From positions 73,933 to 132,192 of the forward strand of contig JAUXWO010000090.1 in assembly GCA_030680175.1 (NCBI GenBank): a stretch of DNA of 58,260 nucleotides. The letters run 5' to 3'. How positions within the stretch are numbered: position 1 is the first letter of the stretch; the number at the start of each line of letters is the position of its first letter. This stretch comes from Vicinamibacterales bacterium. GTDB lineage: Bacteria; Acidobacteriota; Vicinamibacteria; Vicinamibacterales; UBA2999. A program made the translations under genes and the position numbers. Below are positions 50,949 through 58,260 of the stretch, piece by piece. The notes beneath the pieces were generated by a model, which was not told the DNA's origin, did not search any database, and saw only the letters and a program-made list of their open reading frames with translations.

Positions 50949-51329
50949 CTAGACGTTGAACGACGAGCCGCAGCCGCAGGTCGAGGTCGCGTTCGGGTTC
51001 TTGATCGTGAAGCCGCCGCCGGTAATCGTGTCGACGAAGTCGACTTCGGCGCCCTTCACGTAGCTCAGGCTCACCGGGTCGATGTACAGCTTCACGCCGT
51101 TCGACTCGAACAGCTGGTCGCCGACGCCGACGCCTTCCTCGATCATCAGGCCGTACTGGAAGCCCGAGCAGCCGCCGCCCTGCACGAAGACGCGCAGGCC
51201 GCTGTCGTTCTTGCCCTCTTCCGCGAGCAGTTCCTGGATCTTCGCCGCCGCCGACGTCGTCACGTTGATGATGCCGGGCGCGCCCACCGGCGCCTGCGTG
51301 GGGGTCGCCCCCTGAGTCTCAGTCTGCAT
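50949..51329 (-). CDS. erpA: Iron-sulfur cluster insertion protein (ErpA/IscA, A-type carrier)
   Basis: 126 residues. The A-type carrier core is clear: INVTTSAAAKIQELLAEEGK, LRVFVQGGGCSGFQYGLMIE with the first Cys, and the C-terminal TSTCGCGSSF pair. It passes Fe-S clusters to apo-proteins. The N-terminal 18 residues are a Thr/Gln/Pro-rich tail. On the minus strand TATACT, then GGAGAGGA, precede the ATG. It is 86 bp upstream of the Fur-rubrerythrin gene. Confidence 0.92.
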   Translation of the reverse strand: MQTETQGATPTQAPVGAPGIINVTTSAAAKIQELLAEEGKNDSGLRVFVQGGGCSGFQYGLMIEEGVGVGDQLFESNGVKLYIDPVSLSYVKGAEVDFVDTITGGGFTIKNPNATSTCGCGSSFNV

Positions 51330-51476
51330 GCTGTCAATCCTCTCCGAGCAGTATAGCGCGTGCCGACGGACTCACCGGTCGTGGACCCCGCCGCGCCACC
51401 CGATCATTGTACCACCGATCCGCGCAGTGGCCCTGGCGCTCAACGCGTTGAAAACAGGCCAGTTACACGCCGCCTG

Positions 51477-53030
51477 CTACCCGTGCTCCGATCCGCCGTT
51501 GCTCACCTCAGGGGTGGCCAGCTCGGCAAGCCGGACGCCCGATTCCGCCTCGATGTCCCGGTGCAGGCTGTTGCCGTGCGCGTCCATGGTGACGATGGCG
51601 GGGAAGGCCTGGAGCTGGAGGTGCCACATGGCCTCCGGTGTGCCGAAGTCGAGCAGCGACACCCCGTCCACCCGCTCGATGCACCGCGCGTAGAACTGCG
51701 CCGCGCCGCCCACCGCGTTCAGGTACACCGCGCCATGCTCCTTGAGCGCCGCGAGCGTCTTCGCGCCCATGCCGCCCTTCCCCATCACCGCGCGGACGCC
51801 GTACTTCCCGATGATGTCGCCCTGGTAGGGCTCCTCGCGAATGCTCGTCGTCGGCCCGGCGGCGGTGATCGTCCACGATCCGTCGGGCTGCTTCGCGACG
51901 ACGGGGCCGCAGTGGTAGAGCACGGCGCCCTGCAGGTCCACCGGCGGCGCGTGGTGCATCAGGTGGTGATGCACGGCGTCGCGGCCCGTGTAGGCGCGGC
52001 CGGTGATCAGGACGACGTCGCCGACCGTCAGGGACCGGATCGTGGCCTCGTCGATCGGCGGCGTGAGCACCACCTCGCGGCCCGTGCGGCGGAAGCCCGC
52101 CTGGTCCATCATCGGGATCGTCGGGACCGATGGGTCGCGATAGAGCCAGCGCGTGATCGCACCGCTCGCCGGGTGGAGCCGCACACCGAGCCGGCGATAC
52201 GCCCAGCAGTCGTACGCCACCGAGACGAAGAAGCTGGCCGGCAGCCGGTTCTGCGCGCCGACCTTGCAGCCGATGAGCGACACGCGCCCGCCGAAGCCCA
52301 TCGTGCCCACGCCGAGCGTGTTCACCGTCCGCATGATCTCGGCCTCGAGGTCGGCCAGCCGCGGGTCCGGGTTCACGTCATCGAGCGTCCGGAAAAGCTG
52401 TTCCTTCGCGTGCACGTAGCCGGATGTCCGGTCGCCGCCGATGCACACGCCGATCGCGCCGGGCGCGCAGCCCTTGCCCTGCGCCTGCCACACGGCGTGG
52501 AGGATGCACTTGCGCACACCCTCGAGGGTGCGGTCCGCCCGGCCGAGGTGCGGCAGCTCCACCGGCACGGAGTACTGCGCGTTCATGTTCTCGCAGCCGC
52601 CGCCCTTGAGGATGAGCTTCACCTCGATCGCCTCCTCCTCCCACTGCTCGAAGTGGATGATGGGCATGCCCGGGCCGAGGTTATTGCCGGTGTTCTCGCC
52701 GGTGATCGAGTCGACGGAGTTCGGCCGCAGCTTGCCGCGGCGCGTGGCCTCGGCCACGGCCTCGCGGATCTGCTGCTTCATCCAGATCTGGTTGGCGCCG
52801 ACCGGCGTCTTGACCTCGAAGGTCGGCATGCCGGTGTCCTGGCAGATGGCGCCCTCGACCTCGGCCGCCTGGTCGATGTTCTGCGCGATGATCGTCAGCG
52901 CCTGAGCCGACCGTGTGCCGGCCGGCTCGTCCGCCACGGTCTGGCGCATGGCCGCCCGCACATCGGGCGGCAAGTCTGTGGACGTCTTGACGATCAGGGC
53001 GACGACGGACTCGAGGAAGTCTGGCAGCAT
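51477..53030 (-). CDS. fumA: Fumarate hydratase, class I (iron-sulfur)
   Basis: 517 residues from the ATG complementing 53028-53030 (the longer frame upstream overlaps a divergent gene). Class I fumarase, single-chain: AICQDTGMPTFEVKTPVGAN, GENTGNNLGPGMPIIHFEQW, LILKGGGCENMNAQYSVPVE, GKGCAPGAIGVCIGGDRTSG, and the C-terminal beta domain GKYGVRAVMGKGGMGAKTLA. Conserved cysteines hold the 4Fe-4S cluster. Interconverts fumarate and malate in the TCA cycle. A TATACT -10 lies 8 nt from the ATG. Confidence 0.94.
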   Translation of the reverse strand: MLPDFLESVVALIVKTSTDLPPDVRAAMRQTVADEPAGTRSAQALTIIAQNIDQAAEVEGAICQDTGMPTFEVKTPVGANQIWMKQQIREAVAEATRRGKLRPNSVDSITGENTGNNLGPGMPIIHFEQWEEEAIEVKLILKGGGCENMNAQYSVPVELPHLGRADRTLEGVRKCILHAVWQAQGKGCAPGAIGVCIGGDRTSGYVHAKEQLFRTLDDVNPDPRLADLEAEIMRTVNTLGVGTMGFGGRVSLIGCKVGAQNRLPASFFVSVAYDCWAYRRLGVRLHPASGAITRWLYRDPSVPTIPMMDQAGFRRTGREVVLTPPIDEATIRSLTVGDVVLITGRAYTGRDAVHHHLMHHAPPVDLQGAVLYHCGPVVAKQPDGSWTITAAGPTTSIREEPYQGDIIGKYGVRAVMGKGGMGAKTLAALKEHGAVYLNAVGGAAQFYARCIERVDGVSLLDFGTPEAMWHLQLQAFPAIVTMDAHGNSLHRDIEAESGVRLAELATPEVSNGGSEHG

Positions 53031-53038
53031 AGACGGCC

Positions 53039-53046
53039 AGTATAAT
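53039..53046. promoter_or_regulatory. Back-to-back -10 boxes between fumarase and methyltransferase genes
   Basis: AGTATAAT reads TATAAT on the plus strand (53041-53046) and TATACT on the minus strand (53044-53039). The minus box is 8 nt from the fumarase ATG; the plus box gives a leader of about 45 nt for the methyltransferase. Confidence 0.6.
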
Positions 53047-53097
53047 CCGCGCGTTTGTCCGCCCACACGGGGCGGCGCTCTGTGGTTCAATGGTCGC

Positions 53098-53865
53098 ATG
53101 ACACGGGGGCGACGGCGCGAGGCGGCGCGCGCGGGCACGGTGGCCGTTCTGGCGGTGGTCCTCGCCGGCGCGGCGGGCGCGGCACAGCCCCGTCCGCGCG
53201 GCGAGCACGGCGGGCTGTTCCCGCCCCAGGATCTCGGGCTGCTCGAAGCGCCCGATCGCGACCGCTGGCAGCAGCCCGACCAGATCATGGATGCGCTCGG
53301 CATCGCCGATGCGTCGGTCGTGGCCGACGTGGGGGCCGGAGCCGGCTGGTTCACGGTGCGGCTGGCACGCCGCGTCGGGCCGAACGGCCACGTGTACGCG
53401 CAGGACGTGCAGCCACAGATGCTGGCCGCGATCGCCCGCCGCGTCCAGCGCGAGGGGCTCGGGAACGTCGAAACGGTGCGCGGCGACGACGACCATCCGC
53501 GCCTGCCCGACAACGCGGTCGACGCCGTGGTGATGGTGGGGGTCGTGCGCGAGGTGCCGAACCTGGAGGCGCTCTTCGCGAACCTCGCCGGCGCGCTCAC
53601 GCCGCAGGGACGGATCGGGGTCGTGGATTTCCGGCTGGAAGGCGGGGGGCCCGGCCCCGAGCGCGAGGCGCGGGTGAGCCCCGAGGTGGTGCAGGCCGCC
53701 GCGGAGCAGGCCGGTCTCCGGCTGCTCCGCAGCGAGTCATTCCTGCCCTATCAGTACTTCCTGATCTTCGTGAAGCCCGTTCCCGGCGAGAGGAACGACC
53801 AGGCCATCGGCAGCAGCGCCGCGGCGAGCAGCACCTTGGCCACATCGGCCAGCACGAAGGGATAG
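53098..53865 (+). CDS. Exported class I SAM-dependent methyltransferase-like protein
   Basis: 255 residues from ATG 53098. A signal-like start (ARAGTVAVLAVVLAGAAGAA) is followed by DRDRWQQPDQIMDALGIADA and a Rossmann methyltransferase domain (VVADVGAGAGWFTVRLARRV; VYAQDVQPQM; VDAVVMVGVVREVPN; GRIGVVDFR). Such putatively exported methyltransferases are seen in several phyla; their substrate is unknown. The last 38 codons lie over the 3' end of bioY on the other strand. Confidence 0.8.
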   Translation: MTRGRRREAARAGTVAVLAVVLAGAAGAAQPRPRGEHGGLFPPQDLGLLEAPDRDRWQQPDQIMDALGIADASVVADVGAGAGWFTVRLARRVGPNGHVYAQDVQPQMLAAIARRVQREGLGNVETVRGDDDHPRLPDNAVDAVVMVGVVREVPNLEALFANLAGALTPQGRIGVVDFRLEGGGPGPEREARVSPEVVQAAAEQAGLRLLRSESFLPYQYFLIFVKPVPGERNDQAIGSSAAASSTLATSASTKG

Positions 53866-54407
53866 AAGGCGGCGGCCAGCGCCGGCTGCACGCCAATCGC
53901 GCCGGGCATCAGCAACGCCAGCCACGCGACGCCGCCCGCGAAGACGATCGTCAGGCCCGCGAACATCGCGACGACCGACGTGAGGTAGCGCCGATCGAAC
54001 CGGCGCTCCGCCAGCCACCCGGTGACGAAGGCGGCGATCGGGTAGGCGAGCAGGAATCCGCCGGTCGGCCCGAGCAGGCGGGCGCCGCCCTGCGGCAGCA
54101 TCGGCGAGAACGCAAAGACCTGCAGACCGGCGATGCCGGCGGCGAGGTAGAGGACCTGGCTCAGGGCGCCAAGGCGCGCGCCGAGCACGGCGGCGCCCAG
54201 CAGGACGACCATGGGCTGCAGCGTGAACGGCACCGGCGTGAACGGCAGCGGCACGCTCACCTGCGCCGCCGCCGCGGTCAGCGCGGTCAGAAAGATCACC
54301 GAGGCCACCTGAATGCTGCGCGTGGCCGCCGCCGCGCGGGCGCGCGCGGTGACGAGGTCGAGCAGGACGGTAGCGGAACCCTGGGCTGGCGCGCGATAAT
54401 CGTGCAT
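53751..54407 (-). CDS. bioY: Biotin transporter BioY
   Basis: 218 residues, six membrane helices, the S-component of ECF biotin uptake. Signature: VSVPLPFTPVPFTLQPMVVL, GALSQVLYLAAGIAGLQVFA, LLGPTGGFLLAYPIAAFVTG, and FYPFVLADVAKVLLAAALLP. No BioM/BioN genes are beside it, so it may use a shared energising module or act alone. Start ATG complements 54405-54407, with TACAAT 10 nt upstream on the minus strand; divergent from thiD by 21 bp. Confidence 0.92.
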   Translation of the reverse strand: MHDYRAPAQGSATVLLDLVTARARAAAATRSIQVASVIFLTALTAAAAQVSVPLPFTPVPFTLQPMVVLLGAAVLGARLGALSQVLYLAAGIAGLQVFAFSPMLPQGGARLLGPTGGFLLAYPIAAFVTGWLAERRFDRRYLTSVVAMFAGLTIVFAGGVAWLALLMPGAIGVQPALAAAFYPFVLADVAKVLLAAALLPMAWSFLSPGTGFTKIRKY

Positions 54408-54428
54408 CACGAGGCGGATTGTACTCCC

Positions 54429-55250
54429 ATGCGCACAGCCCTGACAATTGCGGGATCGGACTCGGGCGGTGGCGCCGGCATCCAGGCGGATCTCAAGACC
54501 TTCGCCGCCCACGGCGTCTACGGGACGTCCGCGATCACGGCGCTCACCGCGCAGAGCACGGTCGGCGTCGCCGGGGTGTGGCCCGTGCCCGCCGAGTTCG
54601 TCACGCTGCAGATCGAGACGGTCGCCGGCGACCTCGGGTGTGACGCCGTCAAGACCGGCATGCTCGCCAGCGCCGTGATCGTCGAGGCCGTGGCCGCGGC
54701 GATCGCCGCGCTCGACCTGCCGAACCTCGTCGTTGATCCCGTGATGGTGGCCAAGAGCGGCGACCACCTGCTCACGCCCGACGCCGTCCACGCCCTGCGC
54801 CTCACCCTGCTGCCCCTCGCCCGCGTCGTCACGCCGAACATCCCCGAAGCCGGGGTGCTCGCGGGGATGACGGTGACCTCGCTCGCCGACGCGCGGGAGG
54901 CGGCCCGGCGCATTCACGCGCTCGGGCCGGAGGTCGTGATCGTCAAGGGCGGCCATCTCGAGGGCGACGTCCTGACCGACGTGATCTTCGACGGCGATCG
55001 CGTCGTCGAACTGACGGGGCCACGCGTGCCCGGCCGGCACACGCACGGCACCGGCTGCACGTTCGCCGCCGCCGTGGCGGCGCGGCTCGCCTGCGGCGAC
55101 ACGGTCGAGGCCGCCGCGCGCGCCGCCAAGGCGTACGTCGCGGGCGCGATGCGCGCCGGCATTCCGCTCGGTCAGGGCCATCGCCCGCTGGATCACTTCT
55201 GGGCCATGCCGCGCCCGGCGGCGGCGGGCCCGTCCGGCGGCGGCGGCTGA
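54429..55250 (+). CDS. thiD: Hydroxymethylpyrimidine/phosphomethylpyrimidine kinase
   Basis: 273 residues. ThiD motifs: [90 protein letters not shown] and the anion hole [20 protein letters not shown]. It phosphorylates HMP to HMP-PP in thiamine synthesis. No TPP riboswitch is possible in the 21-bp intergenic gap with bioY. The Gly-rich tail (PSGGGG) is unusual but short. Confidence 0.94.
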   Translation: MRTALTIAGSDSGGGAGIQADLKTFAAHGVYGTSAITALTAQSTVGVAGVWPVPAEFVTLQIETVAGDLGCDAVKTGMLASAVIVEAVAAAIAALDLPNLVVDPVMVAKSGDHLLTPDAVHALRLTLLPLARVVTPNIPEAGVLAGMTVTSLADAREAARRIHALGPEVVIVKGGHLEGDVLTDVIFDGDRVVELTGPRVPGRHTHGTGCTFAAAVAARLACGDTVEAAARAAKAYVAGAMRAGIPLGQGHRPLDHFWAMPRPAAAGPSGGGG

Positions 55251-55261
55251 CGCGGGCGATA

Positions 55262-55374
55262 TACTGGCGGTGTGCATCGACTGAAGAGGTACTACCTGCC
55301 TCTCCCTTCAACCGCAGCTTCTGCGGGTCGCTCAACGGGCGGCCCGGTAGTGGACCGTCAACAACACTCCACTA
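55262..55374 (+). mobile_element. TA-flanked structured mini-element, copy B (between thiD and moaE)
   Basis: Second copy of the element at 42723-42831, same orientation, between TA (55262-55263) and TA (55373-55374). Shared blocks are ATCGACTGAAG, GGTACTACC, CAACGGGCGGCCCGGTAGT and GTCAACAACACTCCACTA. The left end is diverged (CTGGCGGTGT), so the terminal repeat is imperfect. Stems are kept: CCGCAG/CTGCGG replaces CCGCG/CGCGG, and GTCGCTC still pairs with GGGCGGC through two G-U pairs. The right end is 7 bp before the moaE ATG. Confidence 0.75.
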
Positions 55375-55381
55375 GACCGCG

Positions 55382-55873
55382 ATGACCGTTCCGATGATTG
55401 CCGTCACCGGCGCGGTGCTCGAGGTGGCCCCGCTGGCCGCGCTCGTCAGCACCGCCAGCAGCGGCCGGCCCGGGCCGGGGGCGCTGACGACGTTTGTCGG
55501 CCTCGTGCGCGACCACCACCAGGGGCGGGAGGTCACGCACCTCGAGTACGAAGCCTACGTGCCCCTCGCGGAGAAGGCGCTGGCGCGCATTCTCGCCGAG
55601 GCGGCCGCCGAGTGGCCCGATGCGCGGCTCGCGATCCACCATCGTACCGGCCGCCTGGGCATCGGCGAAGCCAGCGTCGTCATTGCCGCGGCGTCCCCCC
55701 ACCGCGCGGACGCGTACGCGGCCAGCCGCTACGCCATCGAACGCATCAAGCAGATCGTGCCGGTCTGGAAGCACGAGTACTTCGCCGGGGGCGACGCGTG
55801 GGTCGAGGGCGCGACCGCCGATCCGGACGACGAGGCGGCGCGTGCCGCGGCGCTGGCGATCGCGCGGGGTTGA
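55382..55873 (+). CDS. moaE: Molybdopterin synthase catalytic subunit
   Basis: 163 residues. MoaE motifs: GALTTFVGLVRDHHQGREVT, HLEYEAYVPLAEKALARILA, IHHRTGRLGIGEASVVIAAA, SPHRADAYAASRYAIERIKQ and the catalytic lysine stretch VPVWKHEYFAGGDAWVEGA. It inserts sulfur into precursor Z with MoaD. It starts 7 bp after the mobile repeat. Confidence 0.95.
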   Translation: MTVPMIAVTGAVLEVAPLAALVSTASSGRPGPGALTTFVGLVRDHHQGREVTHLEYEAYVPLAEKALARILAEAAAEWPDARLAIHHRTGRLGIGEASVVIAAASPHRADAYAASRYAIERIKQIVPVWKHEYFAGGDAWVEGATADPDDEAARAAALAIARG

Positions 55874-55922
55874 GCCGCCGCGGTCACCGTCGTTTGTCTT
55901 CTGACTTCCGCCTCCCGCCTTC

Positions 55923-55928
55923 TATACT
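55923..55928 (+). promoter_or_regulatory. -10 box TATACT between moaE and moaD
   Basis: TATACT with CTGACT 16 bp upstream. The transcript would start near 55935 and cover moaD-prfA-prmC. A 22-codon frame starts at ATG 55931 and ends in the moaD start region; it may be a leader peptide or chance. Confidence 0.4.
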
Positions 55929-55989
55929 GGATGGCTGTGGCTCCCCTGACCGTCCTCCGCACGCGTCCGTCCGCCGCCGGCGAGGCCGC

Positions 55990-56253
55990 GTGCGGGTGAC
56001 CGTCCGCCTGTTCGCGCGGCTCCGGGAACTGGCCGGCGCCGGCGAGCTGGTGCTCGAGGTCGCGGCGCCCGCCACGGTCGCCGACGTCTGGGCGGCGCTG
56101 GCCGCCGCGCACCCGGCGGTGGCGCCGTACGAGCGCACGATGTCGTGCGCGGTCAATGAGGAGTACGCGCGGCTCACGACGGGAGTGCGCGCGGGTGATG
56201 ACGTGGCCTTCCTGCCGCCGGTCTCCGGCGGCGCGGGGGCGAGTGACGCATGA
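55990..56253 (+). CDS. moaD: Molybdopterin synthase sulfur carrier subunit with C-terminal extension
   Basis: 87 residues from GTG 55990: [60 protein letters not shown] and FLPPVSGG, a normal ubiquitin-like MoaD. The functional Gly-Gly is residues 80-81, but the frame continues with AGASDA before the TGA. MoaD must end in Gly-Gly to accept sulfur, so either the tail is trimmed by a protease or the protein is inactive. The TGA overlaps the prfA ATG. Confidence 0.85.
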   Translation: MRVTVRLFARLRELAGAGELVLEVAAPATVADVWAALAAAHPAVAPYERTMSCAVNEEYARLTTGVRAGDDVAFLPPVSGGAGASDA

Positions 56254-57326
56254 TCGACAAGCTGCAGTCCTACGAGAACCGCTACGAGGAACTCCTGTCG
56301 TCGCTGGGCACCCAGGCGGTGCAGAGCGACGCGGGGGAGTACCGCAAGCAGGCCAAGGCCCTCTCGGACCTCGAGCCGATCGTGCAGGCCTTCCGCGCGT
56401 ACCGGCGGGTGGTCGAGCAGATCGCGCAGTCCGAGGAGCTGGCGCGCGGCGCGGACGCCGAAATGCGCGCGCTCGCTGAACTGGAGCTGGGCGAGCTCGA
56501 AGGGGAACGCGAGCGGCTCGCGGCCGAGCTGAAGATCCTGATGCTCCCGAAGGATCCGCTCGACGAGAAGAATGTGATCCTCGAGATCCGCGCGGGCACG
56601 GGCGGCGAGGAAGCCGCCCTCTTTGCCGCGGATCTCTTCCGGATGTACTCCCGCTTCGCCGAGCGCGTGGGCTGGAAACTCGACGTGATGTCGATGAGCG
56701 AGGCCGACCAGGGCGGCATCCGCGAGGTGATCGCCAACATCGAGGGCCAGCGCGTCTACAGCCGGCTCAAGTTCGAGAGCGGCGTCCACCGCGTCCAGCG
56801 CGTCCCGGACACCGAAGCGAGCGGCCGCATCCACACGTCCACGGCCACCGTCGCGGTGCTGCCGGAAGCCGAGGAAGTGGACGTCCAGATCGAGGCCAAG
56901 GACCTGCGGATCGACACGTTCTGTTCGAGCGGGCCCGGCGGCCAGAGCGTCAACACCACGTATTCCGCCGTGCGCATCACGCACATCCCGACCGGCACGG
57001 TGGTCTCGCAGCAGGACGAGAAGTCGCAGATCAAGAACCGCGCGAAGGCGATGAAGGTGCTGCGCGCGCGCCTCTACGAGATGGAGATGCGCAAGCAGCA
57101 CGACGCCATCGCCAAGGAGCGGCGCGGCCAGGTGGGCACCGGCGAGCGCTCCGAGAAGATCCGGACGTACAACTACCCACAGAGCCGCATCACCGATCAC
57201 CGCATCAACTTCACGACCCACCAGCTGCCGGCCGTCATGAACGGCGACGTCGAGGAACTGCTCGACGCGGTCAGCTCGCATTACCAGGCGCTCGCCTTGA
57301 AAGAGGCCGGCACCGCTCCAGGTTAG
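56250..57326 (+). CDS. prfA: Peptide chain release factor 1
   Basis: 358 residues, usual RF1 length. The GGQ motif is in [20 protein letters not shown], the stop-codon recognition tripeptide is PDT in [20 protein letters not shown] (RF1 has PxT), and [20 protein letters not shown] is typical. It releases peptides at UAA/UAG. ATGA overlap with moaD and a short gap to prmC, which methylates its GGQ glutamine. Confidence 0.97.
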   Translation: MIDKLQSYENRYEELLSSLGTQAVQSDAGEYRKQAKALSDLEPIVQAFRAYRRVVEQIAQSEELARGADAEMRALAELELGELEGERERLAAELKILMLPKDPLDEKNVILEIRAGTGGEEAALFAADLFRMYSRFAERVGWKLDVMSMSEADQGGIREVIANIEGQRVYSRLKFESGVHRVQRVPDTEASGRIHTSTATVAVLPEAEEVDVQIEAKDLRIDTFCSSGPGGQSVNTTYSAVRITHIPTGTVVSQQDEKSQIKNRAKAMKVLRARLYEMEMRKQHDAIAKERRGQVGTGERSEKIRTYNYPQSRITDHRINFTTHQLPAVMNGDVEELLDAVSSHYQALALKEAGTAPG

Positions 57327-57336
57327 GCGCCTCCCC

Positions 57337-58197
57337 ATGACCATCCGCGACCACTTGCGCGAGGCCCGGCAGCAGCTCGCGGCCGCGGGCATTCCCGAGG
57401 ACGAAGCCGTGCGCGATGCGGCGCTGCTGGCGCGCCACGTGCTCGGGTGGGACCGCGCGCGCCTGGTCGTAGGCGAACCCGACCCCGCGCCCCCGGCGTT
57501 CGCCGACGCGTACGCGCGGCTGGTGGCCCGGCGCGCGGCGCGCGAGCCCGTGGCGTACCTGAGGGGCGTCCAGGAGTTCTACGGCCGCGACTTCGCGGTC
57601 TCGTCGGCCGTCCTGATCCCGCGTCCCGAGACCGAGTTCGCCGTCGAGGAAGCCCTCGCGTGCCTGGCCGAGCTCGACATGCCGCCCGAGCCGCGCGTCG
57701 TCGACGTCGGCACCGGGTCCGGGTGTATCGGCATCACGCTGGCGCTCGAGTGGCCGTCGGCGCACGTCGTGGGCACCGATATCTCGGAGACGGCGCTCGC
57801 CGTCGCGCAGGCGAATGCCGCGCGGCACGGCGTGGACGGGCGCCTCACCTGGTGGCACGGCCCGTACCTGGCGGGGCTGGCGCCGCCGCTCGACCTCGTC
57901 GTGTCCAACCCGCCGTATGTGGCCGATCACTACGTCGACGCGCTCGTGCCGGAAGTCGCGGATCACGAGCCCCACGTGGCGCTCTTCGGCGGGCGTGACG
58001 GCCTGCGCGACGTCCGCGAGCTCGTCCGCCAGGCCGGCGAGCGCCTGCGGCCCGGAGGCTGGCTGGTGATGGAAATCGGCGATGCCCAGGACGAGGCCGT
58101 CCGGCGCCTGATCGCCGACACGCCCGGCCTGACGCTGGTCCGGATGCGAGACGACCTGCAGGGCATCCCCCGCACCGCCGTCCTCCGCCGCCGATAG
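57337..58197 (+). CDS. prmC: Release factor glutamine methyltransferase PrmC
   Basis: 286 residues. The SAM motif VVDVGTGSGCIGITLALEWP, the second-strand acidic residue (VVGTDIS), the catalytic NPPY in LVVSNPPYVADHYVDALVPE, and YLRGVQEFYGRDFAVSSAVLIPRPETE are all present. It methylates the Gln of the release-factor GGQ motif. It lies 10 bp after prfA, the usual order. Confidence 0.96.
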   Translation: MTIRDHLREARQQLAAAGIPEDEAVRDAALLARHVLGWDRARLVVGEPDPAPPAFADAYARLVARRAAREPVAYLRGVQEFYGRDFAVSSAVLIPRPETEFAVEEALACLAELDMPPEPRVVDVGTGSGCIGITLALEWPSAHVVGTDISETALAVAQANAARHGVDGRLTWWHGPYLAGLAPPLDLVVSNPPYVADHYVDALVPEVADHEPHVALFGGRDGLRDVRELVRQAGERLRPGGWLVMEIGDAQDEAVRRLIADTPGLTLVRMRDDLQGIPRTAVLRRR

Positions 58198-58260
58198 GGG
58201 GTCTGGCACCGTGACACGGAAAACGGCGCAGTTTCTGCCACCCAATTGTGGGAGCCGTTT

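Noticed and set aside
54408-54428. TPP riboswitch or biotin operator between bioY and thiD
   Set aside because: The gap is only 21 bp and shows neither a thi-box nor a BirA-type palindrome.
55931-55998. 22-codon leader peptide gene before moaD
   Set aside because: Starts 2 nt after the TATACT box, which is too close to be included in that transcript; no ribosome-binding site.
58198-58260. Gene start at the right edge
   Set aside because: The last 63 bp contain no credible start or domain; nothing can be supported.

Overview
The window is high-GC bacterial chromosome with dense, strand-alternating short operons, many ATGA/GTGA stop-start overlaps and frequent GTG starts. The gene mix (FecA-like TonB receptor with a carboxypeptidase-like N-terminal domain, DUF4870 protein, AddAB instead of RecBCD, M16 peptidase pair, lone BioY, selC) fits an Acidobacteriota genome, perhaps Vicinamibacteria. 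That assignment is an inference from gene content and style; no rRNA or marker phylogeny is available here.

Layout. 1-2.9 kb: truncated oxidoreductase, PhoD-like phosphatase and an O6-methylguanine-DNA methyltransferase, separated by period-7 and other short tandem repeats. 3-13 kb: ion homeostasis block, with a complete mnhABCDEFG (Mrp) Na+/H+ antiporter, a second putative Na+/H+ antiporter, a TPR protein and a ClC Cl-/H+ exchanger. 13-22 kb: lipoprotein, exo-muramidase NamZ, SRPBCC protein, FAD oxidoreductase, pyruvate kinase, and a coupled run of O-methyltransferase, AhpD-like protein, 56-aa protein, amidase and hydrolase. 22-29 kb: zinc-type dehydrogenase, two M16 peptidases, MFS transporter, FecA-like receptor with two Fur-box-like palindromes. 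29-41 kb: Mrp/ApbC, DUF4870, YidD, J-less DnaJ-like protein, small zinc ribbons, and addB-addA behind a secreted protein of unknown role. 41-48 kb: asparaginase, vapBC split by a mobile structured repeat, tRNA-Ala(GGC), PepSY protein, glycosyltransferase, MobA-like protein, cold-shock protein, tRNA-Sec and 100-bp repeats. 48-51 kb: minus-strand operon erpA, Fur-rubrerythrin fusion, PHP phosphoesterase, degenerate ABC ATPase, cold-shock-like protein. 51-58 kb: class I fumarase, methyltransferase, bioY, thiD, a second copy of the mobile repeat, moaE, moaD, prfA, prmC.

Most interesting points. (1) A roughly 110-bp TA-flanked element occurs twice; its two copies show pairing-preserving changes, and removing one copy restores a tightly coupled vapBC operon. 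(2) Both tRNA genes are followed by copies of their own 3' end, each set 78 nt after the previous tRNA end (period 100-101 bp). (3) A Fur/PerR regulator is fused to a complete rubrerythrin-like diiron domain beside erpA. (4) Several first genes of transcription units have a TANNNT box 6-7 nt before the start codon, which suggests leaderless mRNAs; three divergent pairs have overlapping back-to-back -10 boxes. (5) MoaD continues six residues past its Gly-Gly.
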